A stretch of 64,000 bases of DNA, from contig JAHBTB010000001.1 of assembly GCA_019638795.1 (NCBI GenBank), positions 434,001 to 498,000 of the forward strand, written 5' to 3'. Positions 25,137-34,976 of this stretch are shown piece by piece (within the stretch, counting starts at the first letter, position 1; every line of letters starts with the position of its first letter). This DNA comes from Fimbriimonadaceae bacterium (lineage in GTDB: Bacteria; Armatimonadota; Fimbriimonadia; Fimbriimonadales; Fimbriimonadaceae). Below the pieces are notes generated by a model. That model made no database searches, had not been told where the DNA came from, and was given only the letters and a program-made list of their open reading frames with translations. A program made the position numbers and the translations under genes.

Positions 25137-26326
25137 AGCCGTTCACCGTCGTCTGCGCCGTCCTGATCGCTGTGACGGCGACGGCGAAGAACGACGTGAA
25201 GTCCGGCCCCGAAGGAGTCGGGGCGGCGTCCGCGGTGGTCATGGACCAGCAGACCCGGCGCGTTTTGTGGTCCAAGGCGATGGACGCCAGGCGTTTCCCG
25301 GCCAGCACGACCAAGATCATGAGCGGACTGCTCGTGGCCGAAAACACCAATCCAAGCGAAGTCGTCTCCGCACCGCAAGGCGTCGAGAAGGTCGGCGAGA
25401 GCAGCCTGCACCTCCACTCCGGAGAGCAACTGACCGCCCAAGACATGCTCTACGCGATGATGTTGCGCAGCGCCAACGACGCCTGCTTCACCATGGCCAT
25501 CAAGGTCGCCGGTTCCGTACCGGCGTTCGCCAAGATGATGAACGAGAAGGCCAAGTCGCTCGGGTGCACGGACACGCACTTTGTCAATCCGCACGGCCTG
25601 CACGACGAAAACCACTACACCACCGCGCATGACTTGGCCCTCATCGCCTGCGCGGCCCTTGATAACCCACGCTTGGCCGAAATCGTCAAAACACAACGCC
25701 ACAAGGTCACCCGGTCGACCGACAGCAGAGACCTGACGATGGTCAATCGGAACAAGTTGCTCAAGGAAGACAAGGACTGCATCGGGATGAAGACCGGGTG
25801 GACTGTTCCCGCGGGCAAATGCTTCGTCGGGGCCTTCGACAACGGCGGTCGTAAGATCGTCACCGTCGTGATGGCCAGCCAGGACTGGGTCCGCGACACG
25901 ATCGCGCTGGAAGACTGGGCGGCCGACAACGTCGTGGACAAAGTGGTCGTCGACACGGGGCAAAGTCTGGGTTCAGCCGCCGTCAAAGGAGGCACGGCCC
26001 CGACTGTCGGCGTCCAGGCGGCCCGGCGAGACATCGTCCCCTGGGTGGACGGTGCGCCGTTCGAAGCGCAATTGGCCGGTCAACTTCCTACCGTCCCGGC
26101 TCCGGTCAAGGCTGGCCAGCGGCTCGGCACCGTGTCCATGAGGCTGTCTGACGGCTCCACCGTCCCCGTCTCGGTCGTCGCCTCGGTGGACGTGCCCGCC
26201 AAACCGCCCCTCACCAACGCCCTCAATCCCGGCACGATCGTGGTCGGCGGGGCCTTGGTCGGCGGATGGGCTCTTGTCCGGTCTCGGCAGAGGAGTCGAA
26301 GGAGGCTCGGTGCCCGACGCTGGTGA
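25133..26326 (+). CDS. D-alanyl-D-alanine carboxypeptidase (PBP5-like, S11 family)
   Basis: 397 residues. Active-site motifs are SxxK in ASTTKIMSG, SxN in LRSANDACF, and KTG in GMKTGWT. A signal peptide precedes (residues 1-17), and a C-terminal hydrophobic segment (GTIVVGGALVGGWALV) followed by many arginines is a likely membrane anchor. It trims peptidoglycan pentapeptides. The TTG start overlaps the scpB TGA, with GAGGAG upstream. Confidence 0.93.
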   Translation: MKPFTVVCAVLIAVTATAKNDVKSGPEGVGAASAVVMDQQTRRVLWSKAMDARRFPASTTKIMSGLLVAENTNPSEVVSAPQGVEKVGESSLHLHSGEQLTAQDMLYAMMLRSANDACFTMAIKVAGSVPAFAKMMNEKAKSLGCTDTHFVNPHGLHDENHYTTAHDLALIACAALDNPRLAEIVKTQRHKVTRSTDSRDLTMVNRNKLLKEDKDCIGMKTGWTVPAGKCFVGAFDNGGRKIVTVVMASQDWVRDTIALEDWAADNVVDKVVVDTGQSLGSAAVKGGTAPTVGVQAARRDIVPWVDGAPFEAQLAGQLPTVPAPVKAGQRLGTVSMRLSDGSTVPVSVVASVDVPAKPPLTNALNPGTIVVGGALVGGWALVRSRQRSRRRLGARRW

Positions 26327-27050
26327 GATGAGGCTGCACCGCTATCTGGCCCACGCCGGCGTGGCGAGCCGGCGCAAGGCGGAAGAGGTGATCCTAGAAG
26401 GGCGGGTGACGGTCAACGGGTCCCTCGTCACCGAACTCGGCGTGAAGGTGGGCCCCGACGACATTGTCGAGGTGGACGGGGAGGCGGTGCGTCCGGCCCG
26501 TCACGTCTATCTCCTTCTGAACAAGCCCGCCGGGTACGTGACTACCCTCGACGACCCCCACAGCCGCCGGACGGTGATGGACCTGGTGCCCGACGTCGGC
26601 GCACCGGTGAAGCCGGTCGGTCGCCTCGACATGGACACGGAGGGCCTGCTGGTCCTCACCAACGACGGGGACTTGGCGGCCCGGCTCTCCCATGCGCGTT
26701 ACGGAGTCGAGAAGGAGTACCTCGCCACCGTGCAGGGCCAACCTGACGACCGCGACCTCGAACGTCTGCGCAAGGGTGTCTTTCTTGAGGGCAAGAAGAC
26801 CTCGCCCGCCGTTGTGGAACTCGTGTCGCCAATGAACCAGGCAGGCACGTCGCTTGTCTCCCTGGTCATCCACGAAGGCCGCAAACGCCAAGTGCGCATG
26901 ATGCTCGCCGCGGTCGGGTGCCCGGTCGTCAGGCTGGTCCGGGTCAGGATCGCCCACCTGGTGCAGAAGGGGATGAAACCTGGCGAATGCCGGACCCTGC
27001 ACATGAAGGACGTCCAAAGGCTCCGGGCCTTGGTCGGCCTAGAACGGTAA
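26310..27050 (+). CDS. RsuA/RluB-family rRNA pseudouridine synthase
   Basis: 246 residues. An S4 RNA-binding domain ([20 protein letters not shown]) is followed by the catalytic domain with [17 protein letters not shown], where the Asp of RLD is the nucleophile, and [13 protein letters not shown]. Modifies uridine in 16S or 23S rRNA. GTG 26310 is chosen because GGAGG lies 4 nt upstream; ATG 26328 is an alternative. It overlaps the preceding carboxypeptidase gene by 17 bp. Confidence 0.93.
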   Translation: MPDAGEMRLHRYLAHAGVASRRKAEEVILEGRVTVNGSLVTELGVKVGPDDIVEVDGEAVRPARHVYLLLNKPAGYVTTLDDPHSRRTVMDLVPDVGAPVKPVGRLDMDTEGLLVLTNDGDLAARLSHARYGVEKEYLATVQGQPDDRDLERLRKGVFLEGKKTSPAVVELVSPMNQAGTSLVSLVIHEGRKRQVRMMLAAVGCPVVRLVRVRIAHLVQKGMKPGECRTLHMKDVQRLRALVGLER

Positions 27051-27053
27051 CCT
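27048..27053 (+). promoter_or_regulatory. -10-like box (TAACCT) formed by the upstream stop codon
   Basis: The TAA stop of the pseudouridine synthase gene is the first half of TAACCT, 7 nt before the next ATG. Confidence 0.4.
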
Positions 27054-27060
27054 GCCCGGC

Positions 27061-29220
27061 ATGCCCAACCGGCTTGCCGCCGCGTCGTCCCTCTACCTGC
27101 GCGAGCACGCCGACAACCCGGTCGATTGGTATGAGTGGGGCGACGAGGCCCTCGCCCGGGCGAAGGCCGAGGACAAGCCCCTCTTTGTCAGCGTCGGCTA
27201 CAGCGCCTGTCACTGGTGCCACGTCATGGCCCACGAGTCGTTTTCCGACCCCGAGGTCGGTGCCGCGTTGAGCGCTTCGTTCATCTCGGTGAAGGTCGAC
27301 CGTGAGGAGCGTCCCGACGTGGACGACGTCTTGATGTCGGCCGTCCAGATGGCGAACGGCCATGGCGGCTGGCCGATGACCGTCTTCCTGACCCCGGACC
27401 TAGAACCTTTCTTCACGGGCACATATTTTCCCGGCCAGTCGAGGGACGGCATGCCGTCCTTTCTGAACGTCGTCAACAACCTTGCCCAGGCGTGGCGAGA
27501 ACAACGGACCGAGGTCGTACGCGCCGCCGCCGAATTCGCTTCTGCAGTCCGCCAGGCAGGGTCTCGGGCGATGTCCGCGTCCCGGACCTCGCTTGGGGTC
27601 GATCTACTCGACGACGCCGTCGCCGCCCTGTGGGCCAACTTTGACCGGGATTTCGGCGGCTTCGGCGACGCCCCCAAGTTCCCTCCTCACACCGCTGTCA
27701 CTTTCCTCCTCGACTATGCGGCCATGCGTCACAACCTCGGCGAGAAGGACGACCTCATCAGCAAAGCCTCGACCATGGCGGTCGCCACCCTCTTGGCCAT
27801 GTGCCGCGGTGGACTGCATGACCACGTCGGAGGAGGGTTCCACCGCTATTCCACCGACCGTGAATGGCTGTTGCCCCACTTTGAGAAGATGCTCAGCGAC
27901 AACGCCCTGATGGCAGGCAACCTCGCCCGCGTCGTGGACATCCTCGACGAGGGTGAGGCGCGCGACGAGCTGTCCGCCAGCCTAGAGGGCGTGCTTGGTT
28001 GGATCCGGCGGGAAATGACGGCCCCGGACGGCACCCTTTACTCCGCCCAGGACGCCGACTCCCCTGGTGGGGAAGGCGCCTATTACGTCTGGAGGTACGG
28101 CGAAGTCGCCGAAGCGCTTGGCGACGGGGCCGAAGCGTTCTGCCAGACCTTCTCTGTCCAACCAGAAGGCAACTACCTCGACGAAGCCACCGGCCATCCG
28201 ACCGGGGCAAACGTCTTGTATCGTTCGGACACCACACCACATAGCTCAGAGCTGGAGACCTTGCGGGCGGCCCGAGAGAACCGTCCCAAGCCCCAGACCG
28301 ACACCAAGCGGCTGCTTGCTTGGAACGCCTTGGCCGTCGGCGCGCTCGTCAGTGCAGGGCACATCGAGCAGGCCGAGCACATCGCCACCCAATGGTTGAA
28401 GCAGTCTGGCCCGGCGCTTCCTCACCAACTGGTTGATAATGGCCCACAAGGGATAGGGTTCCTCGATGACCACGCCTACATTGCCGACGCGTTGTTGGAC
28501 CTCTACGAGGCCACCGAGGACGGCAAATGGCTCGCCGAAGCCGAGGGTGTCGTCGACCAGGCGCTCGCCCTGTTCTCCGACCCCGGGGGGGGCTTCTGGT
28601 CGTCGTCCGCCGACCACCAGACACCGATCACCAAACTCAAGCCCATCCTTGACACAGCGTGTCCTAGCGCGACCGCTGTCATGCTCAGGATCCTGCGCCG
28701 CCTCGGGCGGACGTCCGAGTTCTCTCGTCACTTCACCCAAGTGGCGGGTTGGGCCGAACGTGCCCCGACAGCCTGTGAGTCACTCTTGCGAGAGCACCTC
28801 TACGCCCTGCTCCAGGGCGCGGGCGAGCAGGCTGTCGTGGACTTCTCGCGTCCAGGGGAGGCCCTCGTCTTTCTTACCGACTACGAGATCACTGCCGACG
28901 CAACCGGGTTTGGTCACACCACGATCGTCATCGACCTTCCCGAAGGGCACCACATCAACTCGCACGAGCCGCCCGCCAAATGGTTGAGCCCGACCACCGT
29001 CCAAGTCAAAGGCGCCCTTGGTGAAGTCGGCTTTCCTGATGATCCAAGCGGGGTGTACCAGGGGCGGGTCGAACTTCCCGTGCGGCTCTTTGCCGCGTCA
29101 GGCCGGCACGAGTTTTTTCTTTCGGTTTCCTATCAATTGTGCGACGAGAGCAAGTGCCTGGCGCCGGTCACCAAAGAACTGGAGGGACTCTTGATTGTGC
29201 CGCCCGGCCAACCCCAGTAA
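27061..29220 (+). CDS. DUF255/YyaL thioredoxin-like protein fused to a DsbD-alpha-like domain
   Basis: 719 residues. The N-terminal thioredoxin-like domain has [15 protein letters not shown] (CHWC pair) and [15 protein letters not shown]. An alpha/alpha barrel-like central region follows ([39 protein letters not shown]), typical of the DUF255/Spata20 family. Residues ~600-719 resemble the N-terminal DsbD domain ([24 protein letters not shown]), with a C-x4-C pair. No signal peptide is visible, which is odd for a DsbD-type domain. Function of the family is not settled; thiol chemistry is inferred. Confidence 0.88.
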   Translation: MPNRLAAASSLYLREHADNPVDWYEWGDEALARAKAEDKPLFVSVGYSACHWCHVMAHESFSDPEVGAALSASFISVKVDREERPDVDDVLMSAVQMANGHGGWPMTVFLTPDLEPFFTGTYFPGQSRDGMPSFLNVVNNLAQAWREQRTEVVRAAAEFASAVRQAGSRAMSASRTSLGVDLLDDAVAALWANFDRDFGGFGDAPKFPPHTAVTFLLDYAAMRHNLGEKDDLISKASTMAVATLLAMCRGGLHDHVGGGFHRYSTDREWLLPHFEKMLSDNALMAGNLARVVDILDEGEARDELSASLEGVLGWIRREMTAPDGTLYSAQDADSPGGEGAYYVWRYGEVAEALGDGAEAFCQTFSVQPEGNYLDEATGHPTGANVLYRSDTTPHSSELETLRAARENRPKPQTDTKRLLAWNALAVGALVSAGHIEQAEHIATQWLKQSGPALPHQLVDNGPQGIGFLDDHAYIADALLDLYEATEDGKWLAEAEGVVDQALALFSDPGGGFWSSSADHQTPITKLKPILDTACPSATAVMLRILRRLGRTSEFSRHFTQVAGWAERAPTACESLLREHLYALLQGAGEQAVVDFSRPGEALVFLTDYEITADATGFGHTTIVIDLPEGHHINSHEPPAKWLSPTTVQVKGALGEVGFPDDPSGVYQGRVELPVRLFAASGRHEFFLSVSYQLCDESKCLAPVTKELEGLLIVPPGQPQ

Positions 29221-29223
29221 ACT
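29218..29223 (+). promoter_or_regulatory. -10 box (TAAACT) of serA, overlapping the previous stop codon
   Basis: TAAACT starts with the TAA stop of the DUF255 gene and lies 7 nt before the serA ATG. Confidence 0.5.
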
Positions 29224-29230
29224 CGCAGCG

Positions 29231-30436
29231 ATGAAAGTCCTCGTCGCCGACAAACTTGAGAAGTCGGGCCTTGACGGCCTGAAGGCCATCGGTTGTGAGG
29301 TCGACTCCCAGCCAGACCTAAACGGGGACACTCTCCGCGACGCCGTCGCGAGCACGGGCTGCGACGTCCTCATCGTCCGGTCGACCAAGGTGCCGAAGGA
29401 TGTGGTCGACGCGGGCAAGCTCAGTTTGATCGTCCGTGCCGGGGCCGGATACAACACGATCGACGTGGACGCGGCCAGCCAGCGCGGCGTCTACGTCGCC
29501 AACTGCCCGGGCAAGAACAGTATCGCCGTCGCCGAACTCGCCTTTGGCCTCATGGTCGCGTGCGACCGACAGATTCCGGACAATGTCGCCGACCTACGGG
29601 CGGGCAAGTGGAACAAGAAGGCTTACAGCAAGGCACGGGGGCTCTACGGCCAGACTCTCGGCTTGGTCGGCATGGGCCAGATCGCCCAGGAGATGGTGCC
29701 CCGGGCCAAGGCGTTCGGCATGACCGTCATCGCCTACAGCCGGTGGATGACCCCGGTCGCCGCCGCCGCCCTCGGGATCGCCCGGGCGTCCAACATGAAG
29801 GACCTCGCCTCGCAGGCGGACGTCGTGTCGGTCCACGTTTCACTCAGCCCCGAGACCAAGGGCGTCGTCAACGACGAGTTTCTGAGTGCTATGAAGGACG
29901 GGGCGACCCTGATCAACACCAGCAGGGCCGAAGTCGTCGACCAGGCCGCCCTGCTCCGCCACACCGCAAGTGGCCGTCTCCGGGCGGGACTAGACGTCTT
30001 CGAGGGTGAACCGGCGGGCGCAGAGGGCACCTATGACGGGCCCCTCCTCACCGCCAAGGGGGTCTACTGCACCCACCATATCGGTGCGAGCACCGAGCAA
30101 GCCCAGGAAGCGGTCGCCGCCGAGACGGTGCGCATCGTCGCCGAGTACAAGACGACCGGTATCGTCCCCAACGTCGTCAACGTCAGCAAGGGTGAGGTGG
30201 CCACCCACCTCCTGGTCGTCCGACACCAGGACCGGGTCGGCGTTCTCGCCCACGTTTTGGGCGTCCTGAAGGACGAGGGCGTCAACGTCCAAGAAATGGA
30301 AAACATCGTGCTGGGCGGCGCACAAGCGGCCATCGCCCAGATCGGCCTTGATAAGGCCCCGAGCCTGGAGGCAGTCGGTGCGATCAAGACCCACCCCTGG
30401 GTCTTTGACGCCAGTGTCCTCCCGATGAAGGCCTAG
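29231..30436 (+). CDS. serA: D-3-phosphoglycerate dehydrogenase
   Basis: 401 residues. NAD-binding motif GLVGMGQIAQEM, substrate-binding VRAGAGYNTID, catalytic Glu/His region ending THHIGASTEQAQEAVA, and a single C-terminal ACT domain (RVGVLAHVLGVLKDEGVNVQEM). Commits glycolytic carbon to serine. The intervening domain of long SerA proteins is absent. ATG 29231 was preferred over an upstream in-frame start because the family N-terminus (MKVLVADKLEKSGL) and the TAAACT box fit it. Overlaps the opposite-strand alr by 4 bp. Confidence 0.93.
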   Translation: MKVLVADKLEKSGLDGLKAIGCEVDSQPDLNGDTLRDAVASTGCDVLIVRSTKVPKDVVDAGKLSLIVRAGAGYNTIDVDAASQRGVYVANCPGKNSIAVAELAFGLMVACDRQIPDNVADLRAGKWNKKAYSKARGLYGQTLGLVGMGQIAQEMVPRAKAFGMTVIAYSRWMTPVAAAALGIARASNMKDLASQADVVSVHVSLSPETKGVVNDEFLSAMKDGATLINTSRAEVVDQAALLRHTASGRLRAGLDVFEGEPAGAEGTYDGPLLTAKGVYCTHHIGASTEQAQEAVAAETVRIVAEYKTTGIVPNVVNVSKGEVATHLLVVRHQDRVGVLAHVLGVLKDEGVNVQEMENIVLGGAQAAIAQIGLDKAPSLEAVGAIKTHPWVFDASVLPMKA

Positions 30437-31545
30437 TTCTCGGGATAGACGTACCGTCTCGGCACCCGCGCCGTGATCCCGGTCAGGATTTCATGGGCGT
30501 TGGTGCCGGCCAGCGATGCCAGTTCGGATGCCGAAACGTTCGGCCCCAAGAGTTCTGCAACAGAACCCACGGCAAGGTTTTGGATTCCGGTGGCGTCGAC
30601 GAGGAGTTGGTCCATGCACACCAGGCCGATGACTGCCGCCCGCTGTCCGTTCAGGGCGACGAACCCTTTGTTGCTCAGATGGCGCTGGTAGCCGTCGCCA
30701 TAGCCGACACCCACCGTCGCGACCACTGTCTGGCGGGTTGTGGTGAACGTCCCGGCGTAGCCGAGCTTGGCGCCCGCCGGAACCATCCGGAGGCTGGTCA
30801 CCCGACCAAACCAGGACATGGCCGGTGTCACCGCGCCGTTGGTCAGCCCGAACGGATCGACCCCGTAGGCCAGGACACCGATCCGCACCATCGTCCCACG
30901 GCTCGCCGGGTATTTGAGGGCCGCCCCGCTGTTGGCCATGTGCACGTGTTCAAACTTCACCGACCGGGCGCGGCACTCCTTATGGGCTTGGTCAAATATC
31001 CAAAGTTGCTTGGCCGTCGACTGTTCGTCTGACGAACTGTCACTGAAGTGTTGGCACAGCCCGACAAGGCGACAGTTGGTGAAGCCGTCGATCTCGTGGG
31101 CGATCGTCGAGGCGTCTTTCGGGGCACAACCAAACCGGTGCAGCCCGGTGTCCACCTTGAGATGGACCCGCGCCTCCCGGGTCTGGCGTGCCGCGGCGAC
31201 GTCCATCGCCTTGGCCAGCGCGACATTCTCAACAAAGACGTCAAGGTTGTAGAACACGGCCTGCTCGCAGTCCACCGGCAAGATCGGCGACATCACCATG
31301 ACGGGGCACTCGACCCCGGCCTCACGGAGCGAGACGCCTTCTTGGACGGTGGCGACAGCGACGGCGTCCGCACCATGGGCGACGGCGAACCGGCACACCG
31401 GCAGCAATCCATGGCCATAGGCGTCGGCCTTGGCCACCAGCGCGATTTGCGCCCCACCCGCCCCAAGCTGGGAGCGGACGTAGGCGAGGTTGCCGCGAAG
31501 CACGCGGAGGTCCACCACGGCCCAAGTGCGCGGGTACGGGTCCAC
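30433..31545 (-). CDS. alr: Alanine racemase
   Basis: 370 residues. PLP-binding Lys39 in VAKADAYGHG, the catalytic Tyr region VGVGYGDGYQRHL, and VCMDQLLVD near the C-terminus. Makes D-alanine for peptidoglycan. Usual family length. Convergent with serA, stop codons overlapping. Start is the ATG at 31545; no clear ribosome site. Confidence 0.95.
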   Translation of the reverse strand: MDPYPRTWAVVDLRVLRGNLAYVRSQLGAGGAQIALVAKADAYGHGLLPVCRFAVAHGADAVAVATVQEGVSLREAGVECPVMVMSPILPVDCEQAVFYNLDVFVENVALAKAMDVAAARQTREARVHLKVDTGLHRFGCAPKDASTIAHEIDGFTNCRLVGLCQHFSDSSSDEQSTAKQLWIFDQAHKECRARSVKFEHVHMANSGAALKYPASRGTMVRIGVLAYGVDPFGLTNGAVTPAMSWFGRVTSLRMVPAGAKLGYAGTFTTTRQTVVATVGVGYGDGYQRHLSNKGFVALNGQRAAVIGLVCMDQLLVDATGIQNLAVGSVAELLGPNVSASELASLAGTNAHEILTGITARVPRRYVYPEN

Positions 31546-31612
31546 ACCTGTATTTTGGCGGCATCACGCCGCTTTTGTCGGCCCTACCCTGACGATTCGC
31601 CCACCAGACGGT

Positions 31613-31618
31613 TAAAAT
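31613..31618 (+). promoter_or_regulatory. -10 box (TAAAAT) of the TetR gene, leaderless spacing
   Basis: TAAAAT with only 6 nt before ATG 31625 and no ribosome-binding sequence. Confidence 0.55.
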
Positions 31619-31624
31619 AGGACT

Positions 31625-32179
31625 ATGAAGACCCGTCGGCCCGACATTCTCAAGGCGGCCTACGACCTCATGGGGGTGCAAGGGCTGGAATCCCTGACGG
31701 CCCGGAACGTCGCCGCCGAACTGGGCATCAACCACGCCACAGTGCACTACTACTTCCCCCATCGAGAAGACTTGCTGGCAGGGATCGCCGAGTTCACCCT
31801 CGATCAACTGAAACGGGACCGAGCCAAGTTCCACGTGGGGGCGGACAAACCTGCCGACAAAGTCGAGGCCGAGTTGGCCCTGGCCGAAGCGTATTGCCGG
31901 AAGTCCAGCCGCTTCGCCAAGGTGCTTGCCGGTCTCTATGTCGCAAGCATCGCGGACGCGGCCCTGCGTAAGAAGAACTCCGCCATATGGTCAGAGTGGT
32001 CCGGACTCTTGGTTGACCTAGCCCGCACGACCAAACTCAAGAAGGACACCCCCTATGCCGACGGCGAGCTCCTCGCCGCGACGTTCTTCGGTCTCATGCT
32101 CACCAGCCACCTGCTGGACGGCAAATTTTCGGCGAAAGACAAGGTCGACGAGATCTACGCCTCGATGTTCGGCGGCTAG
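31625..32179 (+). CDS. TetR-family transcriptional regulator
   Basis: 184 residues. An N-terminal helix-turn-helix (residues ~10-50: LTARNVAAELGINHATVHYYFPHREDLL) and a helical ligand domain. The target is unknown. It converges with the peptide ABC ATPase gene, whose stop overlaps its own by 4 bp, so they are not co-transcribed. Confidence 0.92.
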   Translation: MKTRRPDILKAAYDLMGVQGLESLTARNVAAELGINHATVHYYFPHREDLLAGIAEFTLDQLKRDRAKFHVGADKPADKVEAELALAEAYCRKSSRFAKVLAGLYVASIADAALRKKNSAIWSEWSGLLVDLARTTKLKKDTPYADGELLAATFFGLMLTSHLLDGKFSAKDKVDEIYASMFGG

Positions 32180-33120
32180 ACCGCCTGGGGCGACGCAAGC
32201 CAGCACTCCACGCGGTGGCCGCCGTCGACCGTGGCTTGAGGGTCTTGGTCGCATTGTCCGAACCGATGCGGGCACCGCGGGGCGAAGGCGCACCCTCCGG
32301 TGAGCTTGGCCAGGTTCGGTGGCTGTCCGTCAATGACCTCCAGCCGGTCGGCCCCGACTTGGGGCACAGACCTGAGCAAGGCTTGGGTGTACGGGTGTCT
32401 CGCTCCCCGTAGCACCGACTCGGCCGGGCCAGACTCGACGACCCGGCCCGCATAGAAGACGGCGATGTCGTCGGCCAGGCTGCCGATGACGCCGATGTCG
32501 TGGGAAATAAGGACGACAGCCGTGCCCGTCTCCTCCTGCATCTGCTTGAGCAGGCGCAGGATTTGCGCCTGGAGGGTGACGTCGAGGGCGGTGGTCGGTT
32601 CGTCGGCCACCAGCACCTTGGGAGTGGAGGCAAAGGCGATGGCGATCACGACCCGTTGCCGCTGGCCGCCGCTCATCTGGTGGGGGTACTTCCGCGCCGA
32701 CTCGGCCGGGGCCGGGACTCCGACCTTCCCCAGCATCTCGACCGCCTTGTCCCATGCCGCCTTCTTGGAAAGCCCCTGGTGGAGGGTGAAGACCTCGGCG
32801 ATCTGCCAGCCCACCTGCATGACGGGGTTCAGGCTGGTGAACGGGTCCTGCATCACCATCGAGATCTCTTGGCCCCGGATGCCAAGCCATTCCTTGCGGT
32901 CCAGGGTGAGCAGTTCCCTACCCTCCAGCGTCACCGAGCCTTCGACGGTCGCGGCCCTTGGTAACATGCCCATCACGGCCAGCCCGGTCATCGACTTGCC
33001 GCAACCTGACTCACCGACGACGCCGAGGGTCTTGCCCTTGTCAACCGACAGATTGACGCCACGCAGGATGTGCACGTCACCGACCCGCACGTGCAAGCCT
33101 CGGACCTCCAGGGTCGCCAT
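32176..33120 (-). CDS. Peptide ABC transporter ATP-binding protein (DppD/OppD type)
   Basis: 314 residues. Walker A GESGCGKSMTG, signature MSGGQRQRVVIA, Walker B VLVADEPTTALD, H-loop VLISHDIGVI. The C-terminal oligopeptide-type extension carries four cysteines (GGCAFAPRCPHRFGQC...VECW), which may hold an Fe-S cluster as seen in Opp/Dpp ATPases. Start at ATG 33120 with CATAAT 7 nt upstream. Its cognate permeases are not adjacent; a DppB/DppC pair lies at 55881-57667. Confidence 0.92.
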   Translation of the reverse strand: MATLEVRGLHVRVGDVHILRGVNLSVDKGKTLGVVGESGCGKSMTGLAVMGMLPRAATVEGSVTLEGRELLTLDRKEWLGIRGQEISMVMQDPFTSLNPVMQVGWQIAEVFTLHQGLSKKAAWDKAVEMLGKVGVPAPAESARKYPHQMSGGQRQRVVIAIAFASTPKVLVADEPTTALDVTLQAQILRLLKQMQEETGTAVVLISHDIGVIGSLADDIAVFYAGRVVESGPAESVLRGARHPYTQALLRSVPQVGADRLEVIDGQPPNLAKLTGGCAFAPRCPHRFGQCDQDPQATVDGGHRVECWLASPQAV

Positions 33121-33127
33121 AGGCAAG

Positions 33128-33133
33128 ATTATG
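33128..33133 (-). promoter_or_regulatory. -10 box (CATAAT) of the ABC ATPase gene
   Basis: CATAAT on the minus strand, 7 nt before ATG 33120, in the 48-bp divergent gap. Confidence 0.5.
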
Positions 33134-33153
33134 CCCCGGCAGGCCCGCGAAGG

Positions 33154-33159
33154 TAACAT
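33154..33159 (+). promoter_or_regulatory. -10-like box (TAACAT) of the NarL-type regulator
   Basis: TAACAT with a 9-nt gap to ATG 33169. Confidence 0.4.
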
Positions 33160-33168
33160 AGCCGGACT

Positions 33169-33831
33169 ATGTCCTCGTCCATACGGCTCGTGATCGCCGA
33201 CGACGAACAGGCCTACCGCAATGCGGTGCAGAGGTCTCTGACGCTCATGCCTGAGTGCCAGTTGCTTGCCGCGTGCAAAGACGGCCAAGAGGCGCTTGAA
33301 GTCTGCCTGAACGACCCGCCCGACGTCTTGCTCACCGACATCAACATGCCGCGCATGGGCGGCATCGAGCTCATGTCGCGCCTGCTGAAGAAGGAAAAGG
33401 ACGTCAAGGTCGTCGTCCTGACCATCAACGAGGACGACGAGACCGTTTTCGAGTCGTTCCGCGCCGGTGCCTTGGGCTACCTGCTCAAGACCAGCACACC
33501 GCAAGAGGTCATCGAGGCGATCCGCTTGGCCCATCGGAGCGAGGCCAAAATCACACCGCGCATCGCCACCAAGGTCATCGAGGACTTCCGGCGGGTCAAA
33601 GACGACGAGGAGACCGACGACACCGAGCTCTACGTCCTCAGCGACCGCGAGACCGAAATCCTCGAGCTGATCGCCAAGGGCATGCGCAACAAGGAGATCG
33701 CCAACCACCTCAGCATCGCCGAGAAGACGGTCAAGAACCACGTCTCCAACATCCTCAAGGCGTTGCAGGTCAACTCCCGGACCGAGGCGGCGATGAAAGC
33801 CGTCCGCGCGAGGTTAGTCCAGGGAAACTGA
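33169..33831 (+). CDS. NarL/FixJ-type response regulator
   Basis: 220 residues. Receiver domain with acidic pair (IADDEQ), phospho-acceptor Asp in VLLTDINMPRMGG, and Lys in GYLLKTS. The LuxR-type HTH is at residues ~150-212 (LSDRETEILELIAKGMRNKEIANHL...EKTVKNHVSNILKAL). Binds DNA when phosphorylated. No sensor kinase nearby. Divergent from the ABC ATPase gene. A GGCCAG-GCGA-CTGGCC hairpin begins 4 bp after its stop. Confidence 0.94.
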   Translation: MSSSIRLVIADDEQAYRNAVQRSLTLMPECQLLAACKDGQEALEVCLNDPPDVLLTDINMPRMGGIELMSRLLKKEKDVKVVVLTINEDDETVFESFRAGALGYLLKTSTPQEVIEAIRLAHRSEAKITPRIATKVIEDFRRVKDDEETDDTELYVLSDRETEILELIAKGMRNKEIANHLSIAEKTVKNHVSNILKALQVNSRTEAAMKAVRARLVQGN

Positions 33832-33962
33832 CCGGGCCAGGCGACTGGCCTTCCGAAGAATAGAGACGACAAGGGTCACCTGGACTGACAACTCTCTTTG
33901 CCGCTTTATGGCGAGAAGGTGTTCCTTTACGGTGACTTGGATCCTCAATCTGTTGCTTGGAC

Positions 33963-33999
33963 AAAAAAACATGCCGCGGGACTGAACTCCCGCGGCATG
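33963..33999 (-). terminator. Intrinsic terminator, minus strand
   Basis: A perfect 12-bp stem (CATGCCGCGGGA and complement, loop CTGAAC) followed on the minus strand by seven T. It would end the leftward transcript of the kinase-like gene at 34126-34980. Confidence 0.75.
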
Positions 34000-34093
34000 A
34001 TTGCGTTTGAACCTGATGGCGATAACGCTGAACCAAGCGTCCCGGAAGGCACACGCCGCCGAGGATGCGACCGCAACATAAGCAAAGACACTG

Positions 34094-34121
34094 TGGCCGG
34101 GCAAACCCCGGCCATTTTTTT
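34094..34121 (+). terminator. Intrinsic terminator, plus strand
   Basis: An 8-bp stem (TGGCCGGG and complement, loop CAAAC) followed by seven T. It faces the rightward transcript from the NarL-type gene, leaving a ~290-nt 3' UTR. That UTR holds no gene I can support. Confidence 0.7.
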
Positions 34122-34125
34122 GTTG

Positions 34126-34976
34126 TCAAGGTTCCAGACGTTCGAGGGCCCGGACCAGTTCCGTCCAAGGCGCCAAGAACCCGTCCGACGCCCACAGCAC
34201 CGAGACCACCGCGACGACGAAGGCCCAGCCCCACACCCGGTCCCACGGTTCGCCCAGTTGGTCGGCGAACAAGCGCAGCCTGCGGCTGGTCAGTTCGACG
34301 AGGGCGTCACCGGTCGGCAGGCGGTGGACGATGTTGCGCAGATAGGCGGCCGGTTCGACCGACGGGTCGCACCACATCCCTTTCGGGTCGATCGCCACCC
34401 ACTCGCCGTCATGCCGGACGATGTTGAAGTGGTGGAGGTCGCCATGGACCAGGGTACGCCGGGTCGTCGTCGCCTCCAACTCCTCGAACATCGCCCGGGC
34501 GCGCCGTACCTGCCCGGGGTCAAGCGGCGCACGGTCGGGCCCCTGGGCACCTAGGAGCTCGAACCAGCGTTCCATGGGCCAGACCGCCGTGCCGGGCGAA
34601 CCCTGGAGCCGGAGCGCGACACCAGCCTGGACCGACAGTTGCTCGTCGTCCGTGGCGTCGTACCTATCAAGGGTCGGACCGACGGCAAAGGGCATCAAAA
34701 GCGCGCCGGCCGCTTCGTCATGTTCCCAAACAGGGATGCCGCCGTGCCCCGCGTGGGCGACCGCGGTGGGCACGCCGCAGACCCGCTCCTCTTCCGCCAA
34801 GGTGATCTTCAGGACGGCCCGGGCACCATGTCGCCGGACATCGGCGACCAGCGAGCAGGTCGCCCCGGGCAACTGCCCCACGATGTCCAGACCCCACTCA
34901 GACGCGAGGCGGGCCAGATCGTCGACTGCCCTTTCCCACGACCCGACGTCGTCCCAGCCCTCGGGACTGGCAAACC

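Noticed and set aside
33121-33741. Extension of the peptide ABC ATPase upstream of 33120
   Set aside because: The frame stays open across the divergent NarL-type gene, but homology begins at MATLEVRGLHV and a -10 box precedes ATG 33120.
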